Source of the DNA: Syntrophus sp. (in: bacteria)
GTDB lineage: Bacteria; Desulfobacterota; Syntrophia; Syntrophales; UBA8958
Assembly (NCBI GenBank): GCA_003451635.1
Contig: DMAT01000211.1
Span: 1 to 6,536 of the forward strand
DNA: 6,536 bases
Direction of reading: 5' to 3'
Shown: positions 1 through 5,380 of the stretch, piece after piece
Layout of the letters: the number at the start of each line of letters is the position of its first letter
How positions within the stretch are numbered: position 1 is the stretch's first letter
The notes under the pieces: model-generated
Told to the model about the DNA's origin: nothing
What the model saw: only the letters and a program-made list of their open reading frames with translations
Database searches by the model: none
Translations under genes and position numbers: made by a program

Positions 1-299
1 ACGAGGTGGACAGCGGCATCGGCGGCGCCACGGCGGAGATTGTCGGTAAGAAGATAAAGGATGTTGCCGGGCGCCATCAGGTCCTCTGCATCACCCATCT
101 TCCCCAGATTGCCTGCTTCGGGGACCGTCATTATCTGGTAACAAAAACTGTTGCCGGGGACAGGACCCTGACGATGGTTCAGGCGCTGTCGGAAGAAGAG
201 CGGATTGAAGAGATTACCCGGATGCTCAGTGGCCTGGAGATGACGGATACAACTAGGAAGCATGCCCGGGAAATGCTCATGATGGCGCAAAGGAGTTAA
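1..299 (+). CDS. recN: DNA repair protein RecN, C-terminal end (5' truncated by window)
   Basis: RecN is an SMC-like cytosolic ATPase that acts in recombinational repair of double-strand breaks. Only about the last 99 codons are present; the family is usually about 550-570 residues, so the N-terminal Walker A half and coiled coil lie left of the window. The frame opens inside the Walker B/D-loop motif (DEVDSGIGG, bases 1-29) and continues into the H-loop signature VLCITHLPQIA, both diagnostic of RecN. It ends with a family-typical tail in which R-x-HAREML is visible. The in-frame GTG at base 6 is a Val inside the Walker B motif, not a start. The TAA stop (297-299) is 2 bp from the next ATG, so the two genes are probably co-transcribed, and the end of recN supplies the next gene's ribosome binding site. 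The family assignment is near certain; intactness upstream cannot be judged. Confidence 0.96.
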   Translation, partial: EVDSGIGGATAEIVGKKIKDVAGRHQVLCITHLPQIACFGDRHYLVTKTVAGDRTLTMVQALSEEERIEEITRMLSGLEMTDTTRKHAREMLMMAQRS

Positions 300-301
300 T
301 A

Positions 302-760
302 ATGTTGAGAAAAGCCAAAGTTGGCGACGTTAAAACAATTCATAAGATGATCAATGTCTCTGCCAGCAAGGAGGAGATTCTTCCCCGATCCCTGATGGAC
401 ATCTACGGCAGTCTTCGCGACTTTTTCGTTTATTACGAAGAGCATGATCAGCTGATCACGGGTGTATGCGCCATGAATATTATCTGGGAGAACCTGGCCG
501 AGGTTCGCTCCCTTTATGTCGATGAAGCCTACCGCCGTCGCGGCATCGGCAGAATCCTCGTTGAGGCATGCATATCCGAGGCAATAACCTTGGAACTATT
601 TCGAATCTTTACACTTACCTACAAAAAGGAATTTTTTCAACATGTAGGGTTCCATGTCGTGGACCGTTCCTCCCTGTCAGAAAAGATATGGACAGACTGC
701 TTCCGTTGTTCGAAGTATCCCGACTACTGTGATGAAATAGCGATGATCATCGAATTATGA
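302..760 (+). CDS. GNAT N-acetyltransferase, short ArgA-like (probable N-acetylglutamate synthase)
   Basis: This 152-residue protein is a single GNAT-fold acetyltransferase that uses acetyl-CoA. The acetyl-CoA pyrophosphate loop is seen as R78-x-x-G81-x-G83 after the beta-strand around VRSLYVDEAYR (68-78), and residues 111-119 (FFQHVGFHV) form the usual GNAT C-terminal 'GF' segment. The C-terminal segment KIWTDCFRCSKYPDYCDE (128-145) resembles the end of short stand-alone ArgA proteins, which make N-acetylglutamate for arginine synthesis without an amino-acid-kinase domain. The ArgA role is inferred from this family resemblance; another small-molecule or protein substrate remains possible. 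Three cysteines (C133, C136, C143) cluster there. The ATG at 302 has an AAGGAG (290-295) 6 bp upstream, inside the end of recN, and the stop overlaps the mltA start as ATGA. Confidence 0.85.
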   Translation: MLRKAKVGDVKTIHKMINVSASKEEILPRSLMDIYGSLRDFFVYYEEHDQLITGVCAMNIIWENLAEVRSLYVDEAYRRRGIGRILVEACISEAITLELFRIFTLTYKKEFFQHVGFHVVDRSSLSEKIWTDCFRCSKYPDYCDEIAMIIEL

Positions 761-1974
761 AGGTACGGGAAAGGATCATCATCATCCTGATCTTGTTTCC
801 GGCCTTTTTTCTTGCCGGGTGTGCGCCCATTTCGGAAAGGCCCCGAGATGAATACCAGGGCGGTCAGCCCCCTTTTGCTTCCGTCCAGGATACGGGGAAG
901 ATTGATGATCTCGATCTTTATTCCCTGGAAAAAGCCGTTGCCTTGAGCATTCAATACTACGAAAAGTCAGGCTCCAAAGGGTCGTACTGTTTGCGGGATC
1001 AGTGCTATTCCTCCCGGGAAATGATCGATGGACTTGAGAAATTCCTGAGGATCATGAAGCGAGATATAACATCGGAGGAACTAGAACGGACGATCAGGGA
1101 TGAGTTTATCCTTGTCAGAGCGGCGGCAGGTACGGCCCGGTCCGGAGTTGAGGGCAATATACTTGTTACGGGGTATTTCGAGCCGATTCTGGAGGGATCG
1201 CGGACAAAAACAGATCGCTTCCGATATCCCCTGTACAAAACCCCCGACGAAACGGTAATCGTACCCGTGGATCGTGCTGATGGTCAAGATGGGCGTGATA
1301 AGTTTGTGGGACGATTACATAATGGGGATGTGGTTCCCCACTTCAGCCGCAGGGAAATTGATGTGAATGGCATTCTCGCCGGCAGGGGACTGGAGATCGC
1401 CTGGGTCGATGATCCTGTTGCCCTCTTTGTGCTTCATGTTCAGGGCTCAGGAAAGATCCGGCTTCCCGAAGGGCGCTTACTCCATGTTACCTACGCCCAG
1501 TCCAACGGATGGCCATTCCGGGGGTTGACCGGTATGATGGTTGAAAAGGGGTTATTAAAGGAGAACGAAAAGTCTTATGAACAGATGAAAAGGTTTCTTC
1601 TCGATCACCCTGAGGAGCGCCAGGAATTGATGAATTACAACGAACGATATGTCTTCTTCCGGGTTGCCACGGAAGGTCCCCTCGGGGCCTTGAATCTGCC
1701 CCTGGTGGCGGGAAGGTCCATCGCTACCGATCTCGACATTTATCCGCGCGGGGCCTTGGCCTTGATCAGAACACGGAAACCTGTTTTTGACGAACAGGGA
1801 AGGATCTCATCCTGGCAGTCATTTTCCCGCTTTGTCCTGAACCACGACACGGGCGCTGCGATTAAAGGTCCGGGGAGGGCTGATCTTTTCTGCGGCACCG
1901 GCGAGACGGCGGAAAGGACCGCCGGGGCCATGAAGGAAAGTGGAGAACTGTATTTTTTGTTAAAGAAAAAATAA
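757..1974 (+). CDS. mltA: Membrane-bound lytic murein transglycosylase A (MltA), lipoprotein
   Basis: MltA cleaves the MurNAc-GlcNAc bond of peptidoglycan, leaving 1,6-anhydroMurNAc ends, and acts from the periplasmic face of the outer membrane. The 405-residue protein begins with a lipoprotein signal: a charged MKVRER, a hydrophobic core, and lipobox LAGC with Cys22 as the predicted lipidated residue. The MltA barrel domain opens at TGYFEP (138-143). The C-terminal 3D domain carries its three aspartates in SIATD (D325), HDTG-AAIKG (D364) and RADLF (D376); one of these should be the general acid, by analogy with E. coli MltA. The C-terminus ELYFLLKKK looks native. I see no Shine-Dalgarno before ATG 757, so translation is probably coupled to the upstream gene through the ATGA overlap. 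C379 sits in DLFCGTG, where I would expect an aromatic residue. C79 and C83 form a small pair in the N-terminal part. A transposon begins 2 bp after the stop. Confidence 0.93.
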   Translation: MKVRERIIIILILFPAFFLAGCAPISERPRDEYQGGQPPFASVQDTGKIDDLDLYSLEKAVALSIQYYEKSGSKGSYCLRDQCYSSREMIDGLEKFLRIMKRDITSEELERTIRDEFILVRAAAGTARSGVEGNILVTGYFEPILEGSRTKTDRFRYPLYKTPDETVIVPVDRADGQDGRDKFVGRLHNGDVVPHFSRREIDVNGILAGRGLEIAWVDDPVALFVLHVQGSGKIRLPEGRLLHVTYAQSNGWPFRGLTGMMVEKGLLKENEKSYEQMKRFLLDHPEERQELMNYNERYVFFRVATEGPLGALNLPLVAGRSIATDLDIYPRGALALIRTRKPVFDEQGRISSWQSFSRFVLNHDTGAAIKGPGRADLFCGTGETAERTAGAMKESGELYFLLKKK

Positions 1975-1976
1975 CC

Positions 1977-2002
1977 GGGGTCAGGCTTACTTATTGACAT
2001 TC
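1977..2002 (+). repeat. Left terminal inverted repeat of the transposon
   Basis: The repeat starts GGGGTCAGGCTTAC and ends TTATTGACATTC. It matches the reverse complement of 2956-2981 at 25 of 26 bases; the only difference is the ninth base (G1985 here, A in the other copy). The transposase stop codon (complement of 1991-1993) lies inside this repeat. The match ends sharply on the inner side at 2003. Confidence 0.93.
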
Positions 2003-2929
2003 ATTCTTCTTGAGAGCGATTACCACTCCTTCAATTTCTTTTTCTGAAGCCACTATCTCTTTAAGGTGCCGCGTTACGACAACGGGGTCTTTATGGATGA
2101 ATTCAGCTATCTCCCTGCCCTTATATCCGTATTCATGGGCAATCAGGCTCATCATTGCCTTCCCTCTGGAAAGCCGGTGTGATTTGCTGATTGACCGTAT
2201 CTCTTCAAGCGAGATCCCATAGATTCCTTCTATGGCACCGGCGATTTCGTCTAATGCATATTCCCGATGGCGCCTCGTTGCTTGAACCTTCACATTATTC
2301 TCTTTACGCACCTTCTCGACAAAATGCTCATCCCCCAATATCCTTTGCTCAACGGTACGGTAAACATCCTCCCTTGGAATTGAAGTGCTTGCTTCCATAA
2401 AAGCTATATAGAGGCAATTTGCCGCCTCCATATCTTCTGAAAACATCCCTAAAACCGATTCTGTGTCGACAATGCCTGATTCATCATGGGGCAGCAAATA
2501 ATATTGATGGCTGCTCCAGGGATATTCTTCAGGGGCCTCAGCTAGTCCGGCTCTCACCGGATTCAGGTGGATATATTTCACGAGACTAAGCTGGTATCGA
2601 TCACGGTCGCAGAGAATCGCTTTATATCTGCCCTGAAACAGATGTCCGGCCGTACCGTACTTTCTGTTGAAGTACATGGTGTAGCTCTGGTTGATGCCCT
2701 GCATAATCTTTGAGAGAGCGACTTTTGGCGTTTGGATCAATATATGCACGTGATTACTCATCAGAACATAGGAGTGGAGAATGAACCCATACCGCTCTTT
2801 GTAGGCCGACAATATCGTAAGGTAACGTGAGAAATCATCGCTGTTTTGAAATACATTTTGCGTCTGATTACCGCGAGTTATTACATGGTAGAGGGCATCC
2901 TTGAATTCTATCCTTGTTTTTCTTGCCAT
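1991..2929 (-). CDS. REP-associated tyrosine (Y1_Tnp/IS200-like) transposase with DnaA-like C-terminal domain
   Basis: This 312-residue protein is a Y1 HUH endonuclease-type transposase, expected to nick and join single-stranded DNA through a 5'-phosphotyrosine. The start MARKTRIEFKDALYHVITRG is typical of the RAYT/IS200-like family. The metal-binding HUH pair is H60 and H62 in SNHVHILI, and the expected nucleophile is Y119 in KYIHLNPVRAG; GHLFQGRYKA (95-104) is another family block. Residues about 225-290 form a second domain resembling DnaA domain IV: a helix around SLEEIRSISKSHRLSRGKAM, then a helix-turn-helix YKGREIAEFIHKDPVVVTRHL, which probably gives sequence-specific DNA binding. All catalytic residues are present and the frame is open, so the enzyme may be active. 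It runs opposite to its neighbours, has no purine-rich Shine-Dalgarno (the 11 bases before ATG read ATCCCCCTCCC), and looks more AT-rich than the flanking genes. Whether it moves itself, or REP-like repeats, cannot be told here. Confidence 0.93.
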   Translation of the reverse strand: MARKTRIEFKDALYHVITRGNQTQNVFQNSDDFSRYLTILSAYKERYGFILHSYVLMSNHVHILIQTPKVALSKIMQGINQSYTMYFNRKYGTAGHLFQGRYKAILCDRDRYQLSLVKYIHLNPVRAGLAEAPEEYPWSSHQYYLLPHDESGIVDTESVLGMFSEDMEAANCLYIAFMEASTSIPREDVYRTVEQRILGDEHFVEKVRKENNVKVQATRRHREYALDEIAGAIEGIYGISLEEIRSISKSHRLSRGKAMMSLIAHEYGYKGREIAEFIHKDPVVVTRHLKEIVASEKEIEGVVIALKKNECQ

Positions 2930-2935
2930 GGGAGG

Positions 2936-2964
2936 GGGATAGCAGAATCACCGTCGAATGTCAA
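2936..2964 (-). promoter_or_regulatory. Candidate transposase promoter starting inside the right terminal repeat
   Basis: On the minus strand a perfect TTGACA (2964-2959, within the terminal repeat) is followed after 17 bp by TATCCC (2941-2936), with a TG one base upstream as in an extended -10 (TGCTATCCC). The -10 match is only 3 of 6. The start point would fall at about 2929, the A of the start codon, implying a leaderless mRNA and agreeing with the absence of a ribosome binding site. This is inferred from the motifs alone. Confidence 0.4.
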
Positions 2965-2981
2965 TAAGTAAGTCTGACCCC
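2956..2981 (-). repeat. Right terminal inverted repeat of the transposon
   Basis: Read on the minus strand this copy starts GGGGTCAGACTTAC and ends TTATTGACATTC, pairing with 1977-2002 with one mismatch. It contains a TTGACA (minus strand, 2964-2959) that may serve as the -35 box of the transposase gene. The repeat ends 26 bp before the transposase start codon. Confidence 0.93.
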
Positions 2982-2999
2982 TGTTCGCCTTGACAGGGG
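2978..2999. other. Hairpin-forming inverted repeat across the right transposon junction
   Basis: CCCCTGT (2978-2984) and ACAGGGG (2993-2999) form a perfect 7-bp stem with an 8-base loop. The left arm includes the outermost CCCC of the transposon; the right arm is host DNA and overlaps the TTGACA of the candidate trpS promoter. It lacks a following T-run, so it is not a standard terminator. It may be a structured target favoured by a single-strand transposase, or chance. Confidence 0.5.
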
Positions 3000-3018
3000 A
3001 TGGTCTTTCTGTTATGCA
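2990..3018 (+). promoter_or_regulatory. Candidate promoter for trpS
   Basis: TTGACA (2990-2995) is followed after 17 bp by TATGCA (3013-3018), with TG at 3010-3011 giving an extended -10 (TGTTATGCA). Transcription would start near 3025, about 25 bases before the chosen trpS start. The -35 box begins 9 bp to the right of the transposon end, so trpS-scpA-scpB may be transcribed independently of whatever the insertion does to readthrough from mltA. The -10 is weak at 3 of 6 matches. Confidence 0.5.
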
Positions 3019-3041
3019 GCGGGCACATTAACACGTATTGC

Positions 3042-3047
3042 GGAGGT
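3042..3047 (+). promoter_or_regulatory. Ribosome binding site that fixes the trpS start
   Basis: GGAGGT lies 3-4 bases before the GTG at 3051. No comparable site serves the in-frame ATG at 3000, where the only purine run (AGGGG) abuts the ATG and lies within the candidate promoter. The spacing is a little short, but it supports the GTG start. Confidence 0.7.
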
Positions 3048-3050
3048 TCA

Positions 3051-4052
3051 GTGGCACTGAAGAGAATTTTGAGCGGCATGAGGCCGACGGGTAAGCTGCA
3101 TTTGGGGAATCTGCACGGGGCGCTTCAGAATTGGGTGGATCTCCAGAACGACGGCGCCTATGAATGTTTTTATTTCGTCGCCGACTGGCACGCCCTGACG
3201 AGTGATTATGCCGAGACGGGCGAGATTGCCGATAACATTATGGATATGGTAATTGACTGGCTGAGCGCCGGTCTGGACCCGGCAAAAAGCACCCTTTTCA
3301 TCCAGTCGAACATCAAGGAGCACGCCGAGCTGTTTCTCCTCCTCACCATGATCACACCCCTGCCCTGGCTGGAAAGAAACCCGACGTACAAGGAGATGAA
3401 AGCGGAGCTGACCAGCAAGGATCTGTCCAATCTGGGCTTCTTGGGCTATCCTGTCCTCCAGGCGGCGGACATTATCATGTACAAGGCCTATGGCGTGCCC
3501 GTAGGGGTCGATCAGTTGCCCCATATCGAACTGACCCGGGAGATCGCCCGGCGCTTCAATTTTCTTTATCAGGAAATATTTACCGCCCCCGAGCCTTTAA
3601 TGACTAAGGTTCCGAAACTATTGGGGATCGACGGCAGGAAAATGAGCAAGTCCTATGAGAATTCCATCTACATGAGCGATACGGGGGATGTTTTGAAGGA
3701 AAAAGTCGCCGCCATGTATACCGATCCCCAGCGGCAACGCCGCAAAGACCCGGGCCGTCCCGAATTGTGCAATGTTTTCACCTTTCACGAGCTATACTCG
3801 CCCCTGGAAAAAACAAACGAGATCGCAATGCAGTGCCGGAACGCCGACATCGGCTGTACGGACTGTAAAAAGATCCTCGGGGCGGGCATTCAAAACGGAA
3901 TGAACCTTATTCATGAGCGGCAGTCCTATTATCGAAATCATCTCCAGGAGGTGAGGGACATAATCGCCGACGGTGATATTCGGGCCAGAGCAGTTGCGAA
4001 GAAGACGATGGACGAAGTCCGGGCGGCCATGAAGATCAGCTATGGATTATGA
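3051..4052 (+). CDS. trpS: Tryptophanyl-tRNA synthetase with cysteine motif of the [4Fe-4S] type
   Basis: This cytosolic class I enzyme joins tryptophan to tRNA(Trp) using ATP. From the GTG at 3051 it is 333 residues, the normal family length, and begins ALKRILSGMRPTGKLHLGN. The HIGH-type motif is HLGN (17-20) and the KMSKS loop is intact at 197-201; GVDQLPHIELTREIARRF (152-169) is a typical TrpRS segment. An in-frame ATG at 3000 would add 17 residues with no family resemblance, so I reject it. Four cysteines (C240, C262, C269, C272) form C-x21-C-x6-C-x2-C, close to the C-x22-C-x6-C-x2-C motif known to hold a [4Fe-4S] cluster in Thermotoga maritima TrpRS near the anticodon-binding region. The 3' end overlaps scpA by 11 bp, implying coupled translation. 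A candidate promoter lies at 2990-3018. Confidence 0.96.
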   Translation: MALKRILSGMRPTGKLHLGNLHGALQNWVDLQNDGAYECFYFVADWHALTSDYAETGEIADNIMDMVIDWLSAGLDPAKSTLFIQSNIKEHAELFLLLTMITPLPWLERNPTYKEMKAELTSKDLSNLGFLGYPVLQAADIIMYKAYGVPVGVDQLPHIELTREIARRFNFLYQEIFTAPEPLMTKVPKLLGIDGRKMSKSYENSIYMSDTGDVLKEKVAAMYTDPQRQRRKDPGRPELCNVFTFHELYSPLEKTNEIAMQCRNADIGCTDCKKILGAGIQNGMNLIHERQSYYRNHLQEVRDIIADGDIRARAVAKKTMDEVRAAMKISYGL

Positions 4053-4779
4053 GGTCAAGCTCGATATCTTCGAAGGTCCTCTGGATCTGCTGTTGTATCT
4101 TATCAAGAAGAACGAACTTGATATCTACAACATCCCCATCGCCCTGATTACGAAACAATATCTTGAGTATATAGATATTCTAAAGACCTTGAATCTTGAT
4201 TTGGCGGGTGAATATCTCGTCCTTGCGGCGACCCTGGTCCATATCAAATCGAAGCTGTTGTTGCCTGAGGCCCCTGAGGAGGGGGAAGAGGAGGGTGATC
4301 CCCGTCAGGAACTGGTGCAGCAACTCCTGGAATATCAGGAGTTCAAGGATGCCTCCCAGTCCTTACAGGCGCGGGAAGTTCTCGAAAGGGACGTCTTCAT
4401 AAGGGGATCTGCCCCGGTGGAGGCGCCGCCGCCGGGCGATGATGATAATCAAGCGTGGCAGGAGATCGGTCTGTTTGAACTGGTGGACGCCTTTCGAAAG
4501 ATTCTCGGCAATCTGGGGCAACCGGAACTGATGGAAATTGACCTGGACCGGACTTCCCTGGCGGACCGGATCAATGAGATTATGGATCAATTGCAGGAGC
4601 GTCAATCCCTGACTTTTACAGAGCTCCTGAAGGGCAAGCTGAGTCGGCGCCTGATCATCTATACCTTCATGGCCTTACTGGAGCTGGTAAAGCAGCGGAT
4701 GATTCGCATCTGTCAGGCGGGACCTTTCGGGGTGATCCGTCTGTTTTTAGCCGTAGCTGTAGAGGAAGAGCATGGATGA
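4042..4779 (+). CDS. scpA: Segregation and condensation protein A (kleisin ScpA)
   Basis: ScpA is the kleisin that bridges the heads of the Smc dimer and, with ScpB, forms the bacterial condensin acting on the nucleoid. The 245-residue length is normal. The diagnostic N-terminal block is YEVKLDIFEGPLDLLLYLIK (3-22), followed by the N-terminal helical domain that contacts the Smc neck. A charged, poorly conserved middle (about 76-140, rich in E, D and P) leads to the C-terminal winged helix (about 188-236, ending near RMIRICQAGPFGVIRL), which contacts the Smc head. The ATG at 4042 lies inside the end of trpS (11-bp overlap) with only a weak GAAG upstream, so translation is probably coupled. 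It overlaps scpB by 8 bp. smc itself is not in this window. Confidence 0.95.
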   Translation: MDYEVKLDIFEGPLDLLLYLIKKNELDIYNIPIALITKQYLEYIDILKTLNLDLAGEYLVLAATLVHIKSKLLLPEAPEEGEEEGDPRQELVQQLLEYQEFKDASQSLQAREVLERDVFIRGSAPVEAPPPGDDDNQAWQEIGLFELVDAFRKILGNLGQPELMEIDLDRTSLADRINEIMDQLQERQSLTFTELLKGKLSRRLIIYTFMALLELVKQRMIRICQAGPFGVIRLFLAVAVEEEHG

Positions 4780-5299
4780 AACCAAGGCCATAATCGAAGG
4801 GTTGATTTTTGCTTCGGAAACGCCCCTGACGATTGATAAGATCGTCGAGATATTTCAGGAGAGAAATCTCAATCGCCAGGATATTGCCGCCCATCTTAGC
4901 GAACTGATGAGTGAATACAGCGTGCGGCAGGGTGGTTTTTATCTCCAGGAGGTAGCCGGGGGGTATCAATTCCGGACCAGACCGGAATTGTCGGCGTGGA
5001 TCGCAAAACTGAAAGGCATCCGATCGGCTGCGCTTACCACTGCTGCCTTGGAAACCCTAGCGATCATTGCCTACCGGCAGCCAGTCGTCAAGGCGGAGGT
5101 GGAGCGGCTGCGGGGGGTAGATGTTTCCCGTCCCCTGCGAACCCTCCTGGAAAGGAAGCTTGTCCGGATGGTGGGCAGGAAGGACGTGCCGGGAAAGCCC
5201 ATGATTTATGGGACGACCAGGAAATTTCTGGAGGTCTTCAGCCTGAAGGATCTGTCCGAATTGCCGACCATGGGAGAACTGAAAGATTTAACAAAATAA
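4772..5299 (+). CDS. scpB: Segregation and condensation protein B (ScpB)
   Basis: ScpB dimerises through winged-helix domains and binds the ScpA kleisin in the Smc condensin complex. The 175-residue protein shows the first winged helix from KAIIEGLIFASETPLTIDKI (5-24) and the hallmark second domain ALETLAIIAYRQPVVKAEVE (92-111) followed by RGVDVSRPLRTLLERKLV (114-131). The tail FLEVFSLKDLSELP (152-165) is also typical of the family. The ATG at 4772 overlaps the end of scpA by 8 bp and is preceded by AGGA (4763-4766) at a usable distance. It is the last gene before the palindrome/terminator candidate at 5304-5369, so the trpS-scpA-scpB unit probably ends here. Confidence 0.95.
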   Translation: MDETKAIIEGLIFASETPLTIDKIVEIFQERNLNRQDIAAHLSELMSEYSVRQGGFYLQEVAGGYQFRTRPELSAWIAKLKGIRSAALTTAALETLAIIAYRQPVVKAEVERLRGVDVSRPLRTLLERKLVRMVGRKDVPGKPMIYGTTRKFLEVFSLKDLSELPTMGELKDLTK

Positions 5300-5303
5300 C
5301 GGA

Positions 5304-5369
5304 CTCGTAAAAACTCATTATTACCCTTCCCCCCTCGAAGGGAAAGGTAATTTTTAAGCTTTTTGCGAG
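5304..5369. repeat. Nested imperfect palindrome between scpB and rluB
   Basis: Outside the terminator-like stem is a second 10-bp stem: CTCGTAAAAA (5304-5313) pairs with TTTTTGCGAG (5360-5369), all Watson-Crick but one G-U. Internal bulges of 6 and 8 bases separate the outer and inner stems. The 66-base unit fills most of the intergenic gap, and its right edge abuts the rluB ribosome binding site. The symmetric arms suggest a small dispersed palindromic element (REP- or MITE-like), but only one copy is in this window, so repetition is unproven. Confidence 0.5.
5320..5355 (+). terminator. Probable intrinsic terminator after scpB
   Basis: A 12-bp stem with one mismatch (5320-5331 with 5340-5351; arms ATTACCCTTCCC and GGGAAAGGTAAT) has an 8-base loop and is followed directly by TTTT (5352-5355). 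The stem is G+C-rich near the loop and the T-run is short. It lies 21 bp after the scpB stop and 26 bp before the chosen rluB start. Because it is nested in a larger palindrome, it could instead be a dispersed repeat that also ends transcription. Confidence 0.6.
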
Positions 5370-5380
5370 GTTGTCACAAA

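Larger units (their letters stand above)
1977..2981. mobile_element. Complete HUH (Y1/RAYT-type) transposon with 26-bp terminal inverted repeats
   Basis: This block of about 1005 bp is bounded by inverted repeats at 1977-2002 and 2956-2981 and contains one leftward transposase gene that fills almost all of it. It interrupts an otherwise all-rightward series between mltA and trpS, leaving both flanking genes whole. The gene looks intact, with no frameshift, and the ends match at 25 of 26 positions, so the copy appears recent or maintained. I find no target-site duplication: the flanks are CC on the left and TG on the right. That fits single-strand HUH-type transposition, which does not duplicate its target. 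The exact boundaries are inferred from where the repeat match ends; the element could extend a base or two further out. Confidence 0.85.

Noticed and set aside
741..752. Perfect 12-bp palindrome CGATGATCATCG as an operator
   Set aside because: It encodes the conserved end of the acetyltransferase (Met-Ile-Ile-Glu) inside an overlapping gene pair; there is no promoter nearby for it to control.
1951..1973. Palindrome TATTTTTT / AAAAAATA at the end of mltA as a terminator
   Set aside because: The stem is A/T only, lies within coding sequence, and has no T-run after it; it reflects the YFLLKKK codons.
3000..3050. ATG at 3000 as an alternative trpS start adding 17 residues
   Set aside because: The extra residues do not resemble TrpRS, the ATG lies inside the candidate promoter, and a GGAGGT directly precedes the GTG at 3051, which gives the normal family N-terminus.
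3048..3524. Long minus-strand open frame of 158 codons opposite trpS
   Set aside because: It is fully antisense to a clearly conserved TrpRS coding region and its translation resembles no known protein.
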